DNA of 64,000 nt from Sphingobacteriales bacterium (GTDB taxonomy: Bacteria; Bacteroidota; Bacteroidia; Chitinophagales; Chitinophagaceae): contig JACRJO010000001.1 of NCBI GenBank assembly GCA_016219985.1, positions 94,079 to 158,078 on the forward strand, written 5' to 3'. Positions 15,300 through 25,650 of this stretch are shown piece by piece. Positions within the stretch are counted from its first letter, which is position 1. Every line of letters begins with the position of its first letter. The notes below the pieces were generated by a model. The model saw only the letters and a program-made list of their open reading frames with translations. It was not told where the DNA came from and searched no databases. The position numbers were made by a program, and so were the translations under genes.

Positions 15300-16538
15300 C
15301 TATCTCTTACGGGAACTGCTCTTGAAAAATTTCCGTTTGGGCCGTTCACCATGACCCTGGCTGTGGCTGTGACCGTGGCTCCGGCTGCGCGGGTGGTAAG
15401 CCGGTGTTTCGCCCAGTTCCTTCGGGACCGGCGCTTTTTCCACTTCCTTCTCCAGCAGGCGCTCAATAACGGCGAACTTATTTTGTTCCTTTTCACCCAC
15501 CAGGGTAAACGCCGCTCCGTCCGCTTCTGCACGGGCGGTCCGGCCAATCCGGTGCACATAATCCTCCCCGTCACCCGGTACATCCCAGTTGATCACGAGG
15601 TCAATGGTATCAATATCAATCCCCCGGCTCAGGATATCCGTTGCCACCAGCAGGGGAATACGGCCGCTGGCAAAGGATCCCAGCACAGATTCCCGTTGTG
15701 CCTGTTCCAGGTCACTGTGGATCTCTTCAATATTAAAGCCGGACTGTTTCAGTTCTCTCCGGACCTGCTTCACCGTTTGCTTGCGGCTGCAAAAGATCAG
15801 CGCATTTTTATAGGGTGTTTCGCGGAGCAGTTTTTTTATCAGGGGCAATTTTTGCGGCTCATATACCAGGAAAGCCTTTTGAATGATCTTTTCAGGCGGC
15901 TTGGATATCGCAATATTTATTTCAACCGGCTCGTGCAGGATCCGCTTGGCCAGCTGCCTGATCTTCTCCGGCATGGTAGCAGAGAACAACAGGTTCTGCC
16001 TTTTAGCGGGAAGAGCCTTGATGATCTTATTGATATCGTCCTGGAATCCCATATCAAGCATGCGGTCTGCTTCATCCAGGATGAGAAACCGGAGTCCCTT
16101 CATGTTTACATAACCCATGTTCAGGTGAGCGATCATACGCCCGGGTGTGCAAACAATAACATCCGCCCCCATTTGCAGGGCCTTCTTCTCCGCCACAAAA
16201 TTCTGGGCATCGTTTCCGCCGTATATAGCAATGGAGCTCAGGTGGGTGAAATAGGACAAGCCTTCGATATGTTGCGATATCTGGATCGCCAGTTCCCTTG
16301 TCGGCACAATGATCAGGGCACCCACCTGGCCGTCTACGTGATTCGTCAGTAAGCGGTTCATAACCGGCAGGAGAAACGCGGCTGTCTTACCGGTTCCTGT
16401 TTGCGCGGAGGCGATCACATCGCGGCCTTCCAGGATGGGCGGGATTACCTGCTCCTGTACAGGTGTGGCGGTTTCGTAATTAGATGCTTCGATTCCTTCC
16501 AGTATCTGGGGGTGAAAATTAAACTCGGTAAAACGCAA
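15300..16538 (-). CDS. rhlE: DEAD-box RNA helicase (RhlE-like)
   Basis: 412 residues with all helicase motifs: Q motif (TPVQEQVIP), AQTGTGKT, PTRELA, LDEAD, FSATMP, and HRIGRTAR. A short basic C-terminal tail (about 380-412, rich in Arg, Lys, Ser and His) could bind RNA. RhlE-type helicases act in ribosome assembly and RNA turnover. A 358-codon open frame on the opposite strand is a composition artefact. Confidence 0.92.
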   Translation of the reverse strand: MRFTEFNFHPQILEGIEASNYETATPVQEQVIPPILEGRDVIASAQTGTGKTAAFLLPVMNRLLTNHVDGQVGALIIVPTRELAIQISQHIEGLSYFTHLSSIAIYGGNDAQNFVAEKKALQMGADVIVCTPGRMIAHLNMGYVNMKGLRFLILDEADRMLDMGFQDDINKIIKALPAKRQNLLFSATMPEKIRQLAKRILHEPVEINIAISKPPEKIIQKAFLVYEPQKLPLIKKLLRETPYKNALIFCSRKQTVKQVRRELKQSGFNIEEIHSDLEQAQRESVLGSFASGRIPLLVATDILSRGIDIDTIDLVINWDVPGDGEDYVHRIGRTARAEADGAAFTLVGEKEQNKFAVIERLLEKEVEKAPVPKELGETPAYHPRSRSHGHSHSQGHGERPKRKFFKSSSRKR

Positions 16539-16719
16539 AGTATTCAGTTTTAGAAAGATGCGAAGTTAGCAGAAAATCAGGGGATTCCCGTGCCTGTAAA
16601 GGATTCCGGCCTTCTTTTTAATTAAAATCACCTTTATCACTGCCTATTATCATAGTAACCCGCGAGTTGTGGTTGTAGCTTAGAACCTGTTAAAAATCAC
16701 TTCACCTAAACTATTTGTT

Positions 16720-17304
16720 ATGAAATATAGTCTTCTGCTCAGTGCCCTGGTCCTTTCACTGGCAGGTTATGGACAGGCCTGGGCCAAACAATACGACCAT
16801 GTGGATGATTGTGTCTGCGGATTATCCCTCGTGGGAAAAGGGGAAAAACATGGTTTTGTGGACAAAGACGGCAAACTGGTGGTGCCCCTGATCTATGATG
16901 ATGCACTGACCTTCTCCGAAGGTTTTGCCGCCGTAAAACAAAATGGCAAATGGGGCTATCTCGACAGTACCGGGAAAGTGTTTATTGAACCCAAATACGC
17001 GGAAGCCATGTCTTTCTATGCCGGTTTTGCCGTGGTAGGCAATGGCAATGAATATGGTTTTATTGATACAAGCGGGAAAACGGTCATCCCCCTGGTGTAC
17101 GAAAATGCCTCTCGTTTCTCTGAAGGGTTGGCGGCTGTGAACAAAAAAGGTATGTGGGGATTTATTGATAACAAGGGCAAGGACATCATTCCCTTCAAGT
17201 ACAATTTTGCCGGCGTTTTTGACAATGGCGCGGCAAGAGTGATGCAGGGAGGAAAATGGATCCTGATCGACGCCAGCGGCAAGAAAATAGCCGACAGCGA
17301 ATAA
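16720..17304 (+). CDS. Secreted WG-repeat protein
   Basis: 194 residues with a signal peptide (cleavage likely near YGQAWA, about residue 22) and four to five WG/beta-hairpin repeats of about 23-25 residues: KHGFVDKDGKLVVPLIYD, KWGYLDSTGKVFIEPKY, EYGFIDTSGKTVIPLVYE, MWGFIDNKGKDIIPFKY and KWILIDASGKKI. WG repeats are structural, probably for binding; no enzyme domain is present. Confidence 0.9.
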   Translation: MKYSLLLSALVLSLAGYGQAWAKQYDHVDDCVCGLSLVGKGEKHGFVDKDGKLVVPLIYDDALTFSEGFAAVKQNGKWGYLDSTGKVFIEPKYAEAMSFYAGFAVVGNGNEYGFIDTSGKTVIPLVYENASRFSEGLAAVNKKGMWGFIDNKGKDIIPFKYNFAGVFDNGAARVMQGGKWILIDASGKKIADSE

Positions 17305-17410
17305 TACAAGTCAAAAGCAAAAACAGAACCCGCGGAAAGTAACCACTTTTTAGCCCGTTACAAACCAAAGGCCTATTGATTATTTATTTGTTTTTCACTA
17401 TAATTAAAAT

Positions 17411-17450
17411 ACCCGCAGCAGCAGAAATAGCTATTGCGGGCATTTCTTTT
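17411..17450. terminator. Possible bidirectional terminator
   Basis: CCCGCA (17412-17417) pairs with TGCGGG (17435-17440), followed by a T-rich stretch (CATTTCTTTT) on the plus strand and an A/T-rich stretch on the other. It lies between the convergent WG-repeat and icmF genes. The loop is long, so the call is moderate. Confidence 0.45.
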
Positions 17451-17477
17451 ATTCACACCACACAAATTTAAATACGC

Positions 17478-17503
17478 TGACTAACGACTAACGACTACCG
17501 ACT
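17478..17503. repeat. ACTAACG heptamer repeat
   Basis: Three to four head-to-tail copies of ACTAACG/ACTACCG directly after icmF. The same motif recurs at 26707-26748 and 52344-52367, always intergenic. Confidence 0.6.
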
Positions 17504-17505
17504 TC

Positions 17506-20500
17506 CTACATATTCCTCCTATACTGCCCCCCCACTTCATAAAGCGCATTTGTGATCTGTCCCAGGGAACAATACTTCACTGTTTCCATCAGTTCTTCAA
17601 ACAGGTTACCGTTGCTGATGGCCACCGCTTTCAAACGCTTCAGCATGGCTGCTGATTTATTTTCATTGCGGCTCCAGAAGCTGCGCAGGTTAGTGATCTG
17701 CTGCTCCTTTTCTTCCGCTGTACTGCGGATCACTTCACCGGGGATCACGGTGGGACTTCCTTTTTTATTCAGGAAGGTATTTACCCCGATCAGGGGCAGT
17801 TCGCCCGTATGTTTCTGGTGTTCATAATGCAGGCTCTCTTCCTGTATCTTATTCCGCTGGTACATTCTTTCCATGGCTCCCAGTACGCCGCCCCGCTCGG
17901 TGAGACGGTCAAACTCAGCTAATACCGCTTCTTCCACCAGGTTAGTGAGCTCTTCAATCGCAAAGGAGCCCTGGATCACATTTTCTGTTTTGGCAGTACC
18001 CAGTTCCCGGTTAATGATCAGCTGTATGGCCATGGCCCTGCGCACGCTTTCTTCCGTAGGCGTGGTGATCGCTTCATCATAGGCGTTTGTATGAAGGGAG
18101 TTGCAGTTGTCATAAATGGCATACAGGGCCTGCAGCGTGGTACGGATATCGTTGAAATCGATTTCCTGCGCATGAAGGCTCCTGCCCGATGTCTGGATAT
18201 GGTACTTCAGCATCTGGCTGCGTTTATTGGCCTTGTACCTGTACTTCATGGCTTTTGCCCAGATCCGGCGGGCCACCCTTCCGATCACACTGTATTCCGC
18301 GTCCATTCCATTGCTGAAGAAGAAGGAAAGATTGGGTGCAAAATCATCAATATTCATCCCGCGGCTGAGGTAATATTCCACGTAGGTAAACCCATTGGCC
18401 AGGGTAAACGCCAGTTGGGTAATGGGATTGGCGCCCGCTTCCGCAATATGATAACCGCTGATGGAGACCGAATAAAAATTCCGCACTTTTTCCCGGATAA
18501 AATATTCCTGCACATCCCCCATCAGTTTCAGGGCAAACTCGGTGGAGAAAATACAGGTATTCTGCGCCTGGTCTTCCTTTAATATATCGGCCTGCACCGT
18601 TCCCCTCACCTGTTGCAGGGCGGCCTGTTTGCACTGCGCATATACATCAGCCGGCAGCACTTCATCCCCGCTAAGCCCGAGCAACTGCAGCCCCAGCCCG
18701 TTATTTCCCCCGGGCAGCCCGGCCGGGAAAGAAGAATTGTAATAGACGGGTATTTCGCCGTCCGGGTATTTCTTTTGCAGGGCCTCTTTCACCCAGGCTT
18801 CCTTCCCGTTAGCGCTGATCCATTTTTCACATTGCTGGTCAATGGCCACATTCATAAAGAAAGCGAGCAGCATCGGCGCGGGCCCGTTGATGGTCATCGA
18901 TACGGAGGTCCGGGGATCGCAGAGATCAAAACCACTGTACAATCTTTTTGCATCATCCACCGTGGCAATACTCACCCCGCTGTTTCCCACTTTTCCATAA
19001 ATATCCGGGCGATGATCCGGGTCCTCCCCATAGAGTGTTACGGAATCAAAGGCAGTGGAAAGTCTTTTAGCCGGCTGGTCCGCGCTTACATAGTGGAAAC
19101 GCCTGTTGGTTCGTTCAGGTCCCCCTTCCCCCGCAAACATGCGGGTAGGATCTTCTCCCTCCCTTTTCAGCGGGAATACCCCTGCCGTGTAGGGAAAATG
19201 ACCGGCCACATTCTCCTGGGCCCGCCATTTCAACAAATCACCCCAATCCCTGTATTTGGGCAATACCACTTTCGGGATCCGTGTACCACTCAGGCTTTGG
19301 GTGGTCATCGGCTGCCTGATCACTTTATCACGAACCGTGTATTCATAAAAATCCTTCTGGTATTCCTTTACTTTTCCCGGCCAGTTCGTGATCAGTTTGC
19401 GGCTCACCGGGGTCAGTTGTTCCTGGTAAAACTGCAGCTCTTTTTGCAAAGCCTCACGGAGAGCAGCATCCGCTTTTTGTCCCAGGATATCCAACGCTCC
19501 CTGGAGCTGGTATAGCTTAGAAGCGATCCCCGCCTGTTCAATCACCAGCTGGTCATAGTGGCGGTTATTCTCCGCAATTTCAGACAGATAACGGACCCGG
19601 CTGGAGGGTATCACGGATGGGGAGACAGTGGCTGTTTCTGCAAACTGGTACCTGCCGAAAACAACTTTTGTTTTCTCTTCAATCTTTTTCAGCAGGAGTA
19701 CAAATAAGTGATTCACGCCATCATCATTGAATTTACTGGCCATCGTGCCGACAATGGGTAAATCCTCATCTTTGGCCGTCCAGCGGTTATGATTGCGCTT
19801 GTATTGTTTTCTTACGTCGGCCAGTGAATCCAGGGCGCCGGCTTTATCAAATTTATTGATACAGACCAGGTCGGCATAGTCCAGCATATTGATCTTCTCT
19901 AACTGGGAGGCCGCCCCGTATTCCGGGGTCATTACATACATGCTGACATCACAATAATCCAGGATACTGGCATCGCTTTGTCCCACCCCGGCGGATTCGA
20001 GTATGATAAAATCAAATCCTGCCGCTTTGCAGATATCAATAGCTTCCCGCACATATGAACTCAGGGCCGTATTGTCATCCCGGGTGGCCAGGCTGCGCAT
20101 ATAGGCCCGGGGGTGGTTGATCGAATTCATCCGGATCCGGTCGCCCAGCAGGGCTCCTCCTGTTTTTTTCTTGGAAGGATCCACGGAAATAACCGCCAGG
20201 GTCTTGTCCGTGAAATTATGCAGGAAACGCCGGGCAATTTCGTCAGTAACGGAAGATTTGCCGGCTCCGCCGGTACCGGTAATGCCTAATACCGGCCCCC
20301 CTGCCCCCTGGCGGGAGACCCCGGGATCGTCTTTTGACCCGGTTAGTTCCTTCAGTAGGGAAGCATATTCCTGCTTGTTTTCTGCAAGGGAAATAGCCCG
20401 GGCAATTCGCCGTACATCTTTTACTTCATCCAGCGGCAGCTTACCATTCCATTTCACCGGAGAGGACAGCTTTTCCCCTTCGGGGAGACCGCATTGTTTC

Positions 20501-20907
20501 AGCACATCTTCAATCATTCCCTCCAGTCCCATCTGGCGGCCATCATCCGGGCTGTAGATCCGGGCAATCCCATATTGCTGCAATTCCTCTATTTCACCGG
20601 GAAGGATCGTACCGCCACCGCCACCGAATATTTTGATATGCCCGCAGCCATTCTCATCGAGCAGGTCCTTCATGTACTTGAAAAATTCCACATGGCCGCC
20701 CTGGTAACTGGTGATGGCAATACCCTGGACATCCTCTTCAATAGCCGTTTCCACAATTTCCTTTACCGACCGGTTGTGCCCGAGGTGAATGATCTCGGCG
20801 CCCCTGCTTTGCATGATCCGGCGCATGATATTAATGGCCGCATCATGTCCGTCAAAAAGACTGGCAGCCGTAACAATTCGCACTTTGGGGGAGGGAGCTG
20901 TACTCAT
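17506..20907 (-). CDS. icmF: Fused isobutyryl-CoA mutase/GTPase IcmF
   Basis: 1133 residues in the IcmF order. The B12-binding domain carries DGHD (19-22) and SYQGGH, and a MeaB-like G-protein chaperone carries Walker [10 protein letters not shown] (about 209-217) with a later NKFD. A linker follows, then a C-terminal mutase TIM barrel (about 550-1133) with RRFHY and the IAEAGANP block. It interconverts isobutyryl-CoA and n-butyryl-CoA using adenosylcobalamin; a related acyl-CoA preference cannot be excluded. No cobalamin riboswitch fits in the 91 bases before the next gene's chosen start (20999). Confidence 0.93.
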   Translation of the reverse strand: MSTAPSPKVRIVTAASLFDGHDAAINIMRRIMQSRGAEIIHLGHNRSVKEIVETAIEEDVQGIAITSYQGGHVEFFKYMKDLLDENGCGHIKIFGGGGGTILPGEIEELQQYGIARIYSPDDGRQMGLEGMIEDVLKQCGLPEGEKLSSPVKWNGKLPLDEVKDVRRIARAISLAENKQEYASLLKELTGSKDDPGVSRQGAGGPVLGITGTGGAGKSSVTDEIARRFLHNFTDKTLAVISVDPSKKKTGGALLGDRIRMNSINHPRAYMRSLATRDDNTALSSYVREAIDICKAAGFDFIILESAGVGQSDASILDYCDVSMYVMTPEYGAASQLEKINMLDYADLVCINKFDKAGALDSLADVRKQYKRNHNRWTAKDEDLPIVGTMASKFNDDGVNHLFVLLLKKIEEKTKVVFGRYQFAETATVSPSVIPSSRVRYLSEIAENNRHYDQLVIEQAGIASKLYQLQGALDILGQKADAALREALQKELQFYQEQLTPVSRKLITNWPGKVKEYQKDFYEYTVRDKVIRQPMTTQSLSGTRIPKVVLPKYRDWGDLLKWRAQENVAGHFPYTAGVFPLKREGEDPTRMFAGEGGPERTNRRFHYVSADQPAKRLSTAFDSVTLYGEDPDHRPDIYGKVGNSGVSIATVDDAKRLYSGFDLCDPRTSVSMTINGPAPMLLAFFMNVAIDQQCEKWISANGKEAWVKEALQKKYPDGEIPVYYNSSFPAGLPGGNNGLGLQLLGLSGDEVLPADVYAQCKQAALQQVRGTVQADILKEDQAQNTCIFSTEFALKLMGDVQEYFIREKVRNFYSVSISGYHIAEAGANPITQLAFTLANGFTYVEYYLSRGMNIDDFAPNLSFFFSNGMDAEYSVIGRVARRIWAKAMKYRYKANKRSQMLKYHIQTSGRSLHAQEIDFNDIRTTLQALYAIYDNCNSLHTNAYDEAITTPTEESVRRAMAIQLIINRELGTAKTENVIQGSFAIEELTNLVEEAVLAEFDRLTERGGVLGAMERMYQRNKIQEESLHYEHQKHTGELPLIGVNTFLNKKGSPTVIPGEVIRSTAEEKEQQITNLRSFWSRNENKSAAMLKRLKAVAISNGNLFEELMETVKYCSLGQITNALYEVGGQYRRNM

Positions 20908-20998
20908 AGTAAATGAAAAAGCAAAATTAACAGAAAAAACTAATGCCTGTTAGTTCTGTCAACATACAGGATTGCAGGCAGTTGACTACATTTGTCCC

Positions 20999-22468
20999 AT
21001 GCAGCACCTGGTTGAACGTGTAATATCCCTGTATAAGAACTGGAAGGGGGTCGCCCCGGTATCGGTGGATCTCCTGCCGCAAAGCGGAAGTGAGCGCCGT
21101 TATTTCCGTATCCATGAGCAGGAAGGGACCGTAATCGGCACTTATGGAGCCAATATAAAAGAAAACGAAGCCTTTTTTTATTTCACGGGGCATTTCCGGC
21201 AAAAACAGCTGGCCGTACCTGTGATTTTCGTGGTAAGCGAGGACCGGTTATTCTATCTCCAGGAAGATTTTGGCGATAGCTCCTTACTGAACCAGTTGGA
21301 GGCAAAAGGATTCACGGATGAGGTCTATGCCCTTTTCAAAAAAAGCCTGGAGGCCCTGGCCCTGCTGCAGGTAAAAGGGGATGCCGGCCTGGATTACGAT
21401 CATTGCCTTACCAACCGTGAATTTGGCCGGCAGGCCATCATGGCGGACCTTTTGTATTTTAAATATTATTTCCTCGATGCGCTGCGCAAACCCTACGACA
21501 AACAAAAACTCATTGACGATTTTGAAGCGCTGAGCAATTACCTCACCCACACCGAATACAAATATTTTATGTTCCGGGATTTCCAGAGCCGGAATATCCT
21601 GGTGAAAGAAGACCAGAGCGTACACTTTATCGACTTCCAGGGTGGTATGAAGGGCGCTCCTCAATATGATGTGGCCTCGATGCTCTGGCAGGCCCGGGCC
21701 AATCTTCCGGATCAATGGAAGAATAACCTGCTCGATGATTATATCAATGCTTTTGAGAATCTCATTGGTCAGCCGGTCGACCGCAACACATTTATGAGCC
21801 AGTACAATGGCTATGTACTCATCCGCCTGTTACAGGTGCTGGGCGCCTATGGTTTCCGCGGGCTTTTTGAACGGAAGGCGCAGTTCCTGACCAGTATCCC
21901 CCTGGCCCTTCGCAACCTGAAAGAATTTTTTGAACACCAGAGCCTCGGAATCGCCGTCCCGGAATTCCGGAAAGTACTGGATATCTGTGTGGCCGATGAG
22001 ATCATACAACAGTTCACCCCCACGCAGGCCACGGAGAAAACAGCGCTGGTCATTAAAATACATAGTTTCTCCTACCGCAAACAAATTCCTGCCGATAGCA
22101 GCGGGAACGGGGGTGGCTTTGTTTTCGACTGCCGCGGTATCCTGAACCCCGGACGGGTGGAAAGCATGAAAACACAGACCGGCCGCGACAAAGAGGTAAA
22201 GGATTTTCTGGAACAGCAGACCCAGATGCCGGAATTTCTCAACAGTGCTTTTGATATTGTGGACATCACCGTGGAAGAATATATCAAACGGGATTTTGAA
22301 AGCCTGATGATCAGTTTCGGTTGTACCGGCGGTCAGCACCGCAGTGTGTACGCCGCCGATGCCATGGCCCGGCATTTGCGCAATAAGTTTAAGGTAAAAA
22401 TTGAATTGCTGCATATAGAACAGGAGGCGAAAAACTGGTACAATCCCTTACCGGAAAAAAAGCAATGA
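20999..22468 (+). CDS. AmgK-like amino-sugar kinase fused to a RapZ C-terminal domain
   Basis: 489 residues from the ATG at 20999; an in-frame ATG at 20972 precedes it, but a TACATTTG box (20987-20994, Bacteroidota -7 type) lies between them. Residues about 1-330 are an aminoglycoside-phosphotransferase-like kinase of the AmgK type: SGSERRYFRI, a catalytic loop FRDFQSRN (the usual His is Phe) and IDFQGG. Residues about 355-485 match the RapZ C-terminal domain: SFSYRKQIP, FDCRGILNPGR, TGRDKEV and FGCTGGQHRSVY. AmgK phosphorylates MurNAc at C1; RapZ senses cell-wall sugar status. MurU overlaps the end by 4 bases. Confidence 0.88.
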   Translation: MQHLVERVISLYKNWKGVAPVSVDLLPQSGSERRYFRIHEQEGTVIGTYGANIKENEAFFYFTGHFRQKQLAVPVIFVVSEDRLFYLQEDFGDSSLLNQLEAKGFTDEVYALFKKSLEALALLQVKGDAGLDYDHCLTNREFGRQAIMADLLYFKYYFLDALRKPYDKQKLIDDFEALSNYLTHTEYKYFMFRDFQSRNILVKEDQSVHFIDFQGGMKGAPQYDVASMLWQARANLPDQWKNNLLDDYINAFENLIGQPVDRNTFMSQYNGYVLIRLLQVLGAYGFRGLFERKAQFLTSIPLALRNLKEFFEHQSLGIAVPEFRKVLDICVADEIIQQFTPTQATEKTALVIKIHSFSYRKQIPADSSGNGGGFVFDCRGILNPGRVESMKTQTGRDKEVKDFLEQQTQMPEFLNSAFDIVDITVEEYIKRDFESLMISFGCTGGQHRSVYAADAMARHLRNKFKVKIELLHIEQEAKNWYNPLPEKKQ

Positions 22469-23190
22469 AAGGAATGATATTTTCAGCGGGCCTCGGCACC
22501 CGCTTTAAACCCTGGACGGATCAGCATCCCAAAGCGCTGGCGGTTGTCAATGGCAAATCCCTGCTGCAACGCAATATTGAATACCTGCAGCAAAACGGTA
22601 TCCGGGATATCATTGTCAATGTGCACCATTTCGCGGACCAGCTTGAAGAAGCCATCAAAAAACAGCAGGGATGGGGCAGCCGGGTACAGGTCAGTGATGA
22701 ACGCGGGGAACTGCTGGAAACCGGCGGCGGCCTGCTGAAAGCCAAATCACTCTTTACCCCCGGTGAAAGATTTATTACCTGCAATGCCGATATCCTGACC
22801 GATCTTGACATTAGTAAACTGCTGCGGTTCCATGAAGAGCGGAAAGCCCTGGTTTCTTTTGGCGTGACCGGCAGAAAGTCTTCCCGTTATCTTCTGTTTG
22901 ATGAAAATGACCGGCTCTGTGGCTGGCGGCATGCCGGCACCGGGGAAGAGAGAATAGCCATTTCCAAACCGGGTCTTATCCCCAAAGCTTATAGTTGCGT
23001 GGTGCTGTTTGAATACGATATCTTCCGGCTGATGGAAGAAGCGGGGTTCAGCGGCAAATTCTCCCTGATTGATGTTTACCTCGAACTGGCGTCCGCGCAC
23101 CGCATCATGGGTTATGATCATTCCGGCGACCGGCTGGTGGATGTGGGTAAACCGGAGAGCGTGGAGGTGGCCGAAAAATTATTTCTATAG
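22465..23190 (+). CDS. murU: Nucleotidyltransferase, MurU-like (MurNAc-1-P uridylyltransferase)
   Basis: 241 residues of the sugar-1-phosphate nucleotidyltransferase fold: AGLGTRFKPWT near the N-terminus, PKALAVVNGKSL, ETGGGLLKA, and CNADILTD. Its ATGA overlap with the AmgK-RapZ gene implies a coupled pair. MurU turns MurNAc-1-P into UDP-MurNAc, bypassing de novo synthesis; family members using mannose-1-P look alike, so the operon partner decides the call. Confidence 0.85.
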   Translation: MKGMIFSAGLGTRFKPWTDQHPKALAVVNGKSLLQRNIEYLQQNGIRDIIVNVHHFADQLEEAIKKQQGWGSRVQVSDERGELLETGGGLLKAKSLFTPGERFITCNADILTDLDISKLLRFHEERKALVSFGVTGRKSSRYLLFDENDRLCGWRHAGTGEERIAISKPGLIPKAYSCVVLFEYDIFRLMEEAGFSGKFSLIDVYLELASAHRIMGYDHSGDRLVDVGKPESVEVAEKLFL

Positions 23191-23605
23191 AATCCTGTCA
23201 CACTTCAGGAGAGGTTATATCGTAAAAAGTAGCGGCCGGCCGCTGATCCTCTCCACGGATATTTTTTACCACATAGCAAGTAATGTCGTGAAAATGCAAG
23301 GGCCATTTCTTTTCTCACACTGCTTAACGCAGGAAGAGTCAATGAGGTTAACCTAGAAGCCTGCGGCTTACACATAAATCTCCTGGGAAACAATATACCT
23401 ATGTGCCTCCTATGTGTAACTATGTGGTGAAATAGAGCGGCGCAGCCGCCAACCCGCGCAGCGGATATATCTTTTTCGCCTGTATTGCCGGCCCGCTTTA
23501 TCTGCAAAGTCAGCCTGATTAAATTCCTAAAGTCCTGCAAATACCTTCTTCGCGGTACCCGTCTTCTCCCCTTTTATTTTATCTTTCCGCCAAATATTGC
23601 CCCCC
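23191..23605. other. Intergenic region containing dispersed repeat
   Basis: 415 bases between murU and the M1 peptidase with no credible ORF. It contains a GCGGCCGGCCGC palindrome (about 23231-23242) and, at 23353-23475, one copy of a dispersed repeat described separately. Confidence 0.5.
23353..23475. repeat. Dispersed intergenic repeat, copy A
   Basis: About 120 bases: TAGAAGCCTGCGGCTT, ATGTGCCTCCTATGTGTAAC, CTATGTGGTGAAA, GCGGCGCAGCCGCCAA and CGCGCAGCGGAT in that order. The same blocks in the same order recur at 26550-26675. It includes small palindromes (GCGGCGCAGCCGC). Confidence 0.7.
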
Positions 23606-25561
23606 ATGAAGAAGATTGTGCTTACCATTCTCACCCTTTTCCTGCTCCTCCGGATTAATGCCCAATCCGGGTATGATCACCGCGAAGCCTTTAACCCGCA
23701 GTTCTACCCCTACCCCGGGAATGATTACCGCAGCGCCAGCGGGGAGCCCGGACCGAAATACTGGCAGAATAAAGCCGATTACTCCATTCAATGCAAACTG
23801 GATACCGGCACGCATACGGTTACGGGTGAGGTCAGCATTACCTATACCAATAACAGCCCGGACAATTTGCGTTTCCTCTGGCTGCAGCTGGACCAGAATA
23901 TTTATAAAAATGATTCCCGCGGTTCCGCCACCACCACCCAAACAGGGGGGCGCTGGGCCAATGCAAATTTTACAGAAGGTTACCGGATTACCAGCCTGCA
24001 ACTGGAATCGGAAGGCGTTCCGTCCACACCCAATGGCACGTTGACCACTGATACCCGTATGCGCATTTCCCTGAAAGATCCGCTGGAACACGGGAAAAAA
24101 CTGAAGATTCGGATCGCCTACAGTTTTACTGTCCCGGAATACGGCACGGATCGTATGGGAAGACTGAATACAAAAAACGGTGTCGTTTATGAAGTGGCAC
24201 AGTGGTTTCCCCGTTTATGCGTGTATGATGATATCCAGGGATGGAATACCCTGCCCTATGTAGGGGCCGGCGAGTTTTACCTGGAGTATGGTGATATTGA
24301 TTTCAGCATTACCGCCCCTTCCGATCTGATCGTGGTGGGATCCGGTGAATTGCAGAATCCCCAGGAATGTTATACCCCGGAACAAATGAAAAGCTGGGAC
24401 GCCGCTGCAAAAAGTGATAAAACGGTTACCATCCGCAGCGAAAAAGAAATAACCGATAAAAATTCCCGCCCAAAAACCGTTAGTTGCACCTGGCGTTTCC
24501 GCATCCAGAATGCGAGAGATGTGGCCTGGGCTGCCTCAAAAGCCTTTGTGCAGGATGCAGCCCGCATCAGCCTGCCCAGCGGGAAAAAATGTATGGCCAT
24601 CAGTGTCTATCCTGCAGAAAGCATTGTAAAGAATGGCTGGCAACGGTCCACGGAGTTTACCAAGGCCAGTATCGAACATTATTCCAAAACCTGGTTTGAG
24701 TTTCCCTACCCGGCGGCCACTAATGTAGCGGGTATCGTCGGTGGTATGGAATACCCCGGCATAGTATTCTGCGGTTCCGGATCGGCGGGCTCGGGTTTAT
24801 TTGGCGTGACGGATCACGAATTCGGTCATACCTGGTTTCCCATGATCGTGGGCAGCAATGAACGGAAATATGCCTGGATGGATGAGGGTTTTAATACATT
24901 TATCAATGATTTTTCCACGGAAGCCTTTAACAACGGGGAATTCAAAGAAGAAGGTTTTTTGAGTGACCCGAATTCCTCTTTCATGGTTAAATATGTATTT
25001 GGGGAAGCCATGGACGGGCTCTACAATACACCGGAAGTGATCCAGCAGGATAACCTGGGCGTGGCCGCCTATATGAAGCCGGCTCAGATGCTGCACGCTT
25101 TGCGGGATGTGGTATTGGGCAAGGAACGGTTCGACGGGGCTTTCCGGGAATATATCCGGCGCTGGGCCTTCAAACACCCCACACCCTGGGACTTCTTTCA
25201 TACCATGGAAAATGCCGGTGGCGAGGACCTGGGCTGGTTCTGGAGGGGATGGGTACTCAATACCTGGAAACTGGACCAGGCTGTAAAGTCAGTCACGTAT
25301 ATGGACAATAAACCGGAAAATGGCAGTGAGATCATCATTGAAAACAAAGAAAAAATGGCGATGCCGGTAACGGTACTGGTAATAGAAAGTAATGGAAAGG
25401 AACACCGGTCCGACTTACCCGTGGAGATCTGGCAACGCGGTGCCGAATGGAAGTTCAGGGTGCCGACTACCAGCGAAATAAAAGAAGTGGTACTGGATCC
25501 CGACAAAAAATTACCGGACTGGGACCGGGCCAATAACGGGTGGAAGAAGAAAGGATTCTGA
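23606..25561 (+). CDS. Secreted M1-family metallopeptidase
   Basis: 651 residues from MKKIVLTILTLFLLL, a signal peptide ending near INAQ. The ATG nine bases upstream gives no better start. The catalytic zinc motif is HEFGH (about residues 403-407, in VTDHEFGHTW) with the third ligand Glu in WMDEGFNTF. The exopeptidase GxMEN motif is represented by GGMEYPG. The N-terminal beta domain is typical. It likely trims peptides outside the cytoplasm. A hairpin terminator follows. Confidence 0.92.
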   Translation: MKKIVLTILTLFLLLRINAQSGYDHREAFNPQFYPYPGNDYRSASGEPGPKYWQNKADYSIQCKLDTGTHTVTGEVSITYTNNSPDNLRFLWLQLDQNIYKNDSRGSATTTQTGGRWANANFTEGYRITSLQLESEGVPSTPNGTLTTDTRMRISLKDPLEHGKKLKIRIAYSFTVPEYGTDRMGRLNTKNGVVYEVAQWFPRLCVYDDIQGWNTLPYVGAGEFYLEYGDIDFSITAPSDLIVVGSGELQNPQECYTPEQMKSWDAAAKSDKTVTIRSEKEITDKNSRPKTVSCTWRFRIQNARDVAWAASKAFVQDAARISLPSGKKCMAISVYPAESIVKNGWQRSTEFTKASIEHYSKTWFEFPYPAATNVAGIVGGMEYPGIVFCGSGSAGSGLFGVTDHEFGHTWFPMIVGSNERKYAWMDEGFNTFINDFSTEAFNNGEFKEEGFLSDPNSSFMVKYVFGEAMDGLYNTPEVIQQDNLGVAAYMKPAQMLHALRDVVLGKERFDGAFREYIRRWAFKHPTPWDFFHTMENAGGEDLGWFWRGWVLNTWKLDQAVKSVTYMDNKPENGSEIIIENKEKMAMPVTVLVIESNGKEHRSDLPVEIWQRGAEWKFRVPTTSEIKEVVLDPDKKLPDWDRANNGWKKKGF

Positions 25562-25581
25562 TACCTGTTTATATTGATAAG

Positions 25582-25612
25582 AAAAGCCTGTCGTCCCCCG
25601 GCAGGCTTTTCC
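25582..25612 (+). terminator. Intrinsic terminator after the M1 peptidase
   Basis: AAAAGCCTG-TCG...CGG-CAGGCTTTT (25582-25610) forms a stem with a 5-nt C-rich loop and ends in TTTTCC. The A-rich 5' flank would let it work in both directions. Confidence 0.65.
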
Positions 25613-25650
25613 TATTGTCAAAAGTCTTAAATTCGGCTAAACCTTTTCCG

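Noticed and set aside
15276..16352. 358-codon open frame on the plus strand
   Set aside because: It is antisense to rhlE, whose helicase motifs are complete, and it has no recognisable domain.
18613..19515. 300-codon open frame on the plus strand
   Set aside because: It lies wholly antisense to icmF and its translation shows no family pattern.
20908..20998. Cobalamin riboswitch for icmF
   Set aside because: The spacer is too short and contains no B12-box-like sequence.
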